From Paenibacillus apiarius (GTDB lineage Bacteria > Bacillota > Bacilli > Paenibacillales > Paenibacillaceae), in NCBI RefSeq assembly GCF_017052585.1, contig NZ_JAFFHZ010000001.1, forward strand, positions 5,828,001-5,892,000: a DNA stretch of 64,000 nt, written 5' to 3'. The stretch's first letter is position 1. Each line of letters starts with the position of its first letter. Positions 58,901-64,000 of this stretch are shown one piece after another. The notes below the pieces were generated by a model. The model saw only the letters and a list, made by a program, of their open reading frames with translations, searched no databases and was not told where the DNA came from. The position numbers were made by a program, and so were the translations under genes.

Positions 58901-60802
58901 GTGCAAGGTAATATATTAGTTTTTTGTGACCAGGGTGAATATTATGCTCGTGCACTTGCAGAACGAATCCAGCCTCAAGACAGTCGGTTGTTTTTTGTCT
59001 CAATTGGCAAAGAATTTAGCCAAATTGATGAAACCCATTTTACTGTTGGTGAAGATGAGGAAGATTATGACAAACTACTTGCTGCGATTGGTGTGAATCT
59101 TTGTTCCGTATATCACTTCAGTACCGTTGACTTTACACGAACGGATGTTTCGGCGGAGCGATATGGAGAAGAATTACATCAAGGTCTCTATAGTGTGGTT
59201 TATTTGACCAGAGCGTTACTTAGAACGATCCGTGATTCTGTTGACTTTGTGTTGTTGACTGACTATGCACATGAAGTAACAGGAGAAGAAGCTTGTGTCA
59301 AGCCTGCACACGCAGCCTTTCTGGCAGTAACCAAGTCGACTGCGGCAGAATATCCTAATCTTCGCTATCGTTGTATCGACATAGATGAGGCAACAGATAT
59401 GGAGACTGTACTAGATGAGGTGTTGACGGACAATCCAACCTTCCGCGTCGCATATCGAAACAATCAACGATTCACGGAGGCACTTACTGTGATCGAACAG
59501 AAACAAGAATCGATAAAGGAGTTGGAGATTAAGCAGACAGGCGTCTATTTCATTACAGGAGGTACCGGTGGATTAGGGTTGCAAATGGCAATAGATTTAG
59601 GGAATAAGGGAGCACAAACAATCTGCCTTCTAGCTCGTAAAGCATTGCCTGATCGGTCAACGTGGCAAACCTTACTGTCGGATGGGGATCGTAAACTTAA
59701 AACCCTTATTGAATCGATCTTATATCTTGAAAACCTAGGATGTACCATTTTGCTTCGCTATGCGGACGTTAGTGACATGGCCCGAATGGAAAGCACTCTA
59801 TCAGAGCTAAAAGCCGCATATGGCCCTATTAATGGCATTATTCACTGCGCTGGTATGGCAGGAGATGGATTCCTGTTTAACAAAAATATGAATACATTTC
59901 GTGATGTCATAAGACCAAAAATTGATGGTACGGTAGTATTGGATGCTCTGACGAAAGGAGAGACGCTTGATTTCTTTATCCTGTTTTCTTCGATGACGTC
60001 TTTATTAGGAGGACCGGGGCAAAGTGATTATACCGCAGCGAACGCATTCCTTGATGCATATGCGACGTACCTTCGGAAAAAAGGCATACCTGCGCTAACT
60101 GTGAATTGGCCAGGATGGAGTGAAGTGGGTATGGCAGTCGATTATCAGGTTGCTGATGCCGTTACCTTATTCCGTTCACTGGAGACAGAAGCAGCTATTC
60201 AGGCGTTAAATGAGATCATAAAGTACGACTTGAGTAATGTTATACCAGGGCAAATCAATTATGATGTTCTGCAACAAATAGGGGAGAATAATCTTCCATT
60301 TAAACTGTCGGCATGGTTGAAGAAAAACCTTGATCGTCATATCAGTCGTCACACTACAAAGAAAAAACAAGTAGCAAAACAGACGATTACACCAGAGGAT
60401 GTACACATTATTGGTAAAAATGATAATTATACGACTACAGAGAATGAAGTGGCGTTCCGCTATGCTATCGTGTTGGATCTAAGGGAGATTGATATCTATG
60501 AGAGTTTTAATTCTCTCGGAGGGGATTCCATTCATGCGATGGAGCTTTTAAAGGAAATAAATGCGGTATATCCTAGAACGATTGATATTACGGATATCTT
60601 TACGCACTCTTCCGTAGAAGAATTAGCAGGGCTCATTGATAAGAAGCGCGGTATCGGCAAAGATCAAACCGATGACAAGGCGTTTATTGTACCGAATTAT
60701 GAATTGTCAGATGACGATATTATGTCAATGTTAGACAATGTGGAACAAGGCAATGTATCCTCTTTCGATGAAGCGATAAAAGTAATTAAAAGTGACAAAT
60801 AA
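55913..60802 (+). CDS. Trans-AT polyketide synthase, KS-DH-KR-ACP
   Basis: This is a 1629-residue second module. An N-terminal docking helix pair (KFILEQLSMKHISQTEAVNL) leads to KS (DTACSSGLVA with Cys218, ETHGTGTLLGD, TNIGHSVGAAG, intact). DH reads DHKLMGTGLLVG: the His is kept but the usual Pro of the LPG motif is Val; the second motif is ALVDDAIN. KR has ITGGTGGLG, FILFSSMTSLL and QSDYTAANAF. ACP has LGGDSIHAM with Ser1539. No AT is present. Together the two modules could make a conjugated dienoyl chain if both DHs work. AGGAGGG precedes the ATG, 17 bp after the previous gene. Confidence 0.93.
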   Translation: MNTVKKFILEQLSMKHISQTEAVNLLAELQQNEKDELNEIAVIGVANRLPMSKNSAEYWDNLVNGRLCFVPKPEDKLVYDEMILKNIDFSKYIGYTPSPENYDKLEQFQGGYITDWDKFDAAFFGIPPREARYIEPEQRVFMEAAVTAIEDAGYSIPAITNSKMGVFVGKDQTNSIHYKYLTEDDQMKLSGFWSGILASRISYTFNLKGPAFVLDTACSSGLVAIHEACSALRNQECDMALAGGINLGIAGQNMQDIDNKQTSDEDMNIMDSVQSTDYRVRTFDKKCSGTVFSEGVVVFLLKPLKNAIKDGDHIYGVIKGSSVNNDGASNGITAPNPLAQEEVIIDAWKRANVSPESISYVETHGTGTLLGDPIEVTGLSNAFSRFTDKKQFCGIGSVKTNIGHSVGAAGPANLLKVLLSMKHRMLPPSLHFEETNPYINFINSPLYVVDKCMNWDSGEMPLRAGISAFGFSGTNCHLIVEEYKEPDLLPDPTSNNVLSLSAKTETALKSLIHNYEQFLENEQNIPIGNLCYTANTGRGHYTYRIAIVFNTLKDLREKLAILNKNDLKNMVNHGIYYGKNHVVSDKRQSINEGDISASELNRITQEAQELVLTGSDVIENVSQLSKLCELYVKGATVDWKHLYQNGAYKRVSLPTYPFDRTHYWAEPATVTQSILRKPDTKILHPLVHHCIVDSMKQSVYLINPELSKEWVITDHKLMGTGLLVGTAFLEMIKEACQHCFNNANIVIQDLVFMAPLLAYEGDRDIHIVITHNDVNAEFSFVSRQEESTGDVWIEHCKGTVCMHDDTPPKQLSFSEIESDPAYKKLSVKQTSEEKEVFYSNWGSDNYFGERWNSILNFFTKANGDRDEVITELQISDKFLSDLDHFSFHPALVDDAINVPVIRIYSGGLKLLPLSYKNLKFYRRVPNHFYSKIALTKDTNTEVFTFRASLVDMSGNLIAEAEEVTLRQISKMNEFNRNVFYGMDWMLQSATIQKTQNVQGNILVFCDQGEYYARALAERIQPQDSRLFFVSIGKEFSQIDETHFTVGEDEEDYDKLLAAIGVNLCSVYHFSTVDFTRTDVSAERYGEELHQGLYSVVYLTRALLRTIRDSVDFVLLTDYAHEVTGEEACVKPAHAAFLAVTKSTAAEYPNLRYRCIDIDEATDMETVLDEVLTDNPTFRVAYRNNQRFTEALTVIEQKQESIKELEIKQTGVYFITGGTGGLGLQMAIDLGNKGAQTICLLARKALPDRSTWQTLLSDGDRKLKTLIESILYLENLGCTILLRYADVSDMARMESTLSELKAAYGPINGIIHCAGMAGDGFLFNKNMNTFRDVIRPKIDGTVVLDALTKGETLDFFILFSSMTSLLGGPGQSDYTAANAFLDAYATYLRKKGIPALTVNWPGWSEVGMAVDYQVADAVTLFRSLETEAAIQALNEIIKYDLSNVIPGQINYDVLQQIGENNLPFKLSAWLKKNLDRHISRHTTKKKQVAKQTITPEDVHIIGKNDNYTTTENEVAFRYAIVLDLREIDIYESFNSLGGDSIHAMELLKEINAVYPRTIDITDIFTHSSVEELAGLIDKKRGIGKDQTDDKAFIVPNYELSDDDIMSMLDNVEQGNVSSFDEAIKVIKSDK

Positions 60803-60850
60803 ATGATACATGATTGTATCATTGTCGAATTGAAGAAAGGGGTTATTGAT

Positions 60851-61585
60851 ATGGGGAATGAGATTAAACTATTTTGCATTCCTTTTTCAGGGGGATCCGC
60901 CGAAGTATATCGCAAATGGAGCAAATCGTTACATAGTGATATACAATTATCCCCTGTGGAATTGCCGGGTCGCGGCAAGAGAATCTTTGAGCCACTTCTG
61001 GACGACATAGATACCATTGTTGAAGATATCACAGGTACGATAGCAAGCAATGTTGCTTCGAACGATGATTATGCGATATATGGACATAGTTTAGGTTCAC
61101 TACTTGCGTTTGAAACGTATTACAAATTAATCGAGAACGGTGTTCATAAGCCGCAGCATATTTTTTTTAGCGGACGTAATGCACCGCAAAATAAGCATAG
61201 CCGAACTTCAATTCATCGATTGCCAGACGAGCAATTTTTGCATGCGGTTATGAATTATGGGGGCAATACGCATGAAATAATTGAAAATCAAGAGTTGCTT
61301 GATTTATTCTTACCGATATTGCGCGCTGATTTTAAGATATCAGAAACATATTGTCACCAAGAGAAAACAGATAAGATCGCTTGTGATATTACAATCATTA
61401 ATGGCCGCAATGACCACAGTGCTAGCATGTATGACATGTCCGATTGGAGCTATTATGCAGGTGGGGCAGCGACTTTTCATACGGTAGATGGTGGACACTT
61501 TTTTATTACAGAGAATTATGAACCCGTTGTGGATATTATCAAGCAAACATTGACAATATCGGATGAAATTATAGAAAGGCAATGA
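60851..61585 (+). CDS. Type II thioesterase
   Basis: This 244-residue alpha/beta hydrolase has IPFSGGSAEVYRKW near the N-terminus, the nucleophile Ser80 in YGHSLGSLLAFE, a catalytic-type Asp in INGRNDHSAS and His in VDGGHFF. Stand-alone enzymes of this type clear stalled or wrong acyl groups from PKS/NRPS carriers. I chose ATG 60851 (AAAGGGG upstream) over the in-frame ATG at 60803. It lies between the PKS and NRPS genes. Confidence 0.92.
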   Translation: MGNEIKLFCIPFSGGSAEVYRKWSKSLHSDIQLSPVELPGRGKRIFEPLLDDIDTIVEDITGTIASNVASNDDYAIYGHSLGSLLAFETYYKLIENGVHKPQHIFFSGRNAPQNKHSRTSIHRLPDEQFLHAVMNYGGNTHEIIENQELLDLFLPILRADFKISETYCHQEKTDKIACDITIINGRNDHSASMYDMSDWSYYAGGAATFHTVDGGHFFITENYEPVVDIIKQTLTISDEIIERQ

Positions 61586-61646
61586 TTGCTCGTTTTATTG
61601 TGAACTAATCTTCATTTATCTTAATTAGAAAAGAGGTTTTAAATCA

Positions 61647-61871
61647 ATGAACAGCAATATAATTTGGGGGATCGTATTATTAGCGCTGAGTGTGTTTCTT
61701 AAGCCGATAATGGCGATTGTGGGGCTGAATGAAAGGTTATTCGGATTGCACTTGCAAGGTGAAACTTTGTTTTCATTGAGTCCATTAGTAGTTCGGATTA
61801 TTCTGGCAATTATTGGGATTATCATGCTGATCATCGGCGGTATGCAAGCTGCAAAGCAGAAGAATAAATAG
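61647..61871 (+). CDS. Small membrane protein with two helices
   Basis: A 74-residue protein with hydrophobic helices at about 5-25 and 47-67 and a basic C-terminus (AAKQKNK). I do not recognise a family. AAAGAGG precedes the ATG. It sits in the operon between thioesterase and NRPS, so a role in anchoring the assembly line, export or immunity is conceivable but not shown. Confidence 0.75.
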   Translation: MNSNIIWGIVLLALSVFLKPIMAIVGLNERLFGLHLQGETLFSLSPLVVRIILAIIGIIMLIIGGMQAAKQKNK

Positions 61872-61890
61872 TTGAAAGGATATAGACCAT

Positions 61891-64000
61891 TATGAGAAAA
61901 TTCGTTCCAAACAAGAAACATGAAGAAGATATTATATGGCTAGAAAAACAAGATCAACAAAAAGGGCTGTCTTACTGGTCAGATGTATTAGCAGAATATG
62001 AAGAAGTTGCCGAGATTAAACCGATATATAAACCGCAAGAGAGTGAACAGCAAGTAGAGCGCTTGGCGATTACATTATCTCCTGAAGATGCATTGCAGTT
62101 GAGGGAACTGATAGCTGCCCATCAATTGACGGTGAGTCATGTGGTGGAAACGGCCTGGGGAGTTGTTTTACAAGCATACAGCGGTCTGAAAGATGTGGTG
62201 TTCGGGAAAGTAATGTCCGGGCGTCAAGCCGATGTGCGCGGAAGAGAGGGCATCGGCGGTCTGTTTATTAATACGATCCCGGTGCGTGTAGCGAGCAAAG
62301 AAGATATGAGTATATTGGATCTGATCAAAGAAATGCAGCAGCAAGGGACTGAAAGTGAGCAATATGCCTATTGTTCGCTCGCTGAGATTCAAGCGCAGAC
62401 AGAGCAGAAGCAGAACTTAATCCAAGTGCTCTATATGTTTGAAAACGATTATGTGGATGAGAACAAGCTAACAGATTTTATGTACGAAATTGAGTATGGC
62501 TTGGACCAAACCAAGTACAACTTGATGTTATGCGCATACGAATATGAAGGGAAGATAGTATGTGAAATAATATACAATCCGAACGTGTATGCACGTGAGG
62601 AAATAGCGCAAATTGTTGTACGGCTAGAACATGTGGTACAAGTTATCGTAGCAAACCCTGAAGGGAAGTTATCTGAGCTTGAAACAATAACAGAGGAAGA
62701 ACAAGCACAGATACTAGGTTCATTTAATGATACAGGCTTACCGTATGCAAAGGATAAAACGATTCCAGCATTATGGGAAGAGCAGGTTGCAAACACACCG
62801 GATGCAATCGCCCTCGTATATGAAGACAACCATGTGACGTATGACGCATTAAACAAAAAAATCAACCAAGTGGCATGGGCGCTTCGCAGACTGCACATCG
62901 AACCTGATGACCGGGTGGTTATTGTAGCAGAGCGAAGTGTGGAGATGATTGCCGGGATGTATGGCATCATCAAGGCAGGCGCTGCATATGTGCCGGTCGA
63001 TCCTACGTTTCCAGCAGAGCGAATCCAGTTCATCCTAGCTGACTGTAAACCAAAGGCAGTGCTTGTGTATAAAGCTACGATTGAAACGGATCTGCCAACG
63101 ATTAATCTTGCTGATGATAAGCTCTGGGAAGGGATGAGCGATAATCCCGAGCAAATCAATGGCCCTAATGATTTGGCTTATATAATCTATACATCCGGGA
63201 CTACGGGGCAACCGAAGGGCGTAATGTTAGAGCATTGCGGTGTTGTGTCCTTACGGCATCATCTACTGAAGCAATATAACGTTACTAGTCAAGATAATGT
63301 GCTTCAATTTGCCAACTATGTCTTTGACGGTTCTGTATGGGAGATGACGTTATCCCTATTGTTAGGGGCGACGCTAACATTGGTGTCAAAATCCATTATA
63401 GCGGATGTAACACGTTTTAATTCTTTTATGCAAGAAAGCAGGATTACGATAGCTGCACTGCCGCCACAATACTATCTTCAGACGGCGTTTACTGGAGTTA
63501 GATGGTTAATAACGGCTGGAGCCGCAACAAATGAGTCGGTTATTGAACAAACACGGAATAGTGACACCCGATATTGTAACGGTTATGGTCCTACGGAATG
63601 TACGGTACAGGCTACGTATTGGGAATATGATGGGATAAGCGACGTGCCAAGCAACATCCCGATTGGTAAACCGATTGCAAATAATCATGTATATATACTA
63701 GACGGGGACAAATTATGCGGGATTGGTGTGCCTGGGGAGTTGTGCGTGGCAGGCGTCGGCGTTGCAAGGGGCTACCTCAACAAGCCGGAACTGACCAGTA
63801 AAAAATTCGTAGCGAACCCCTTTGTACCAGGGGAGCGGATGTACCGGACGGGGGACTTAGCTAAATGGCTACCGGATGGGAATATTGCTTATTTGGGTCG
63901 TATTGACGATCAAGTGAAGATCAGGGGGTTCCGGATCGAGCCGGGAGAAGTGGAAAATGCGCTGCGGCAGCTAGAAGGGATCCAAGATGCGGCGGTCATC
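61891..64000 (+). CDS. Non-ribosomal peptide synthetase, half condensation domain plus adenylation domain (runs off the right edge)
   Basis: At least 703 residues. The protein starts in the middle of a condensation domain (LSYWSDVLAEYEEVAEIKPI, TVSHVVETAWGVVLQAYSG, GREGIGGLFINTIPVRV). The N-terminal lobe with HHxxxDG is absent, although an ATG with GAAAGGA marks a real start. The adenylation domain begins near 285: core motifs LAYIIYTSGTTGQPKGVMLE, GYGPTECT and YRTGDLAKWLPDGNIAYLGR. By alignment with the PheA template the pocket residues read D-G-W-A-I-A-G-V-Q, which suggests a hydrophobic, perhaps aromatic, amino acid. The thiolation domain lies beyond the window. Confidence 0.9.

Overview
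The window looks like the chromosome of a low-to-moderate GC, spore-forming Gram-positive bacterium of the Paenibacillaceae (Brevibacillus or Paenibacillus). This is an inference. It rests on strong AAGGAGG-type ribosome binding sites, AraC regulators joined to a siderophore-binding domain, an exosporium-type collagen-like protein, and the types of IS256, IS3 and IS1182 elements present. No rRNA, tRNA or CRISPR array was seen.

Layout. 0-6.6 kb: an OmpR-type two-component system, then an extracellular polymer O-acylation operon (GDSL/SGNH lipoprotein, MBOAT acyltransferase, DHHW-family protein, DUF4358-type lipoprotein). 7.3-17 kb: two iron-siderophore uptake loci, each behind Fur-box-like sites. 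The first has AraC plus lipoprotein, two FecCD permeases and a broken pyridine-nucleotide reductase. The second has a lipoprotein, a Btr-like AraC/binding-domain fusion and an intact paralogue of that reductase. 17-18 kb: a clear c-di-GMP-I (GEMM) riboswitch with a highly folded leader, then a small cysteine-rich peptide and an EutQ-like cupin. 18-43 kb: an accessory region full of broken genes: RHS and recombinase fragments, IS3, IS1182 and two near-identical IS256-family copies, a family of PepSY-like exported proteins, a decayed CsoR repressor behind an apparently surviving operator, an oxidoreductase/EamA pair, and broken MFS, SgrR-like and amino-acid permease genes.

43.6-64 kb: an ABC-2 type exporter followed by a trans-acyltransferase PKS/NRPS cluster that runs off the right edge. 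The order is an AT-like protein whose nucleophile is replaced (GHN instead of GHS), a stand-alone KS-like protein with the cysteine but neither catalytic histidine, a canonical trans-AT, two KS-DH-KR-ACP megasynthase proteins, a type II thioesterase, a small two-helix membrane protein, and an NRPS that begins with only the C-terminal half of a condensation domain followed by an adenylation domain. All biosynthetic genes lie on the + strand with short gaps and probably form one operon. The trans-AT should load both ACPs, the two modules could build an unsaturated acyl chain, the thioesterase could edit it, and the NRPS would extend it with amino acids. The pair of apparent pseudo-enzymes (AT-like and KS-like) at the head of this cluster is the most unusual feature of the window.
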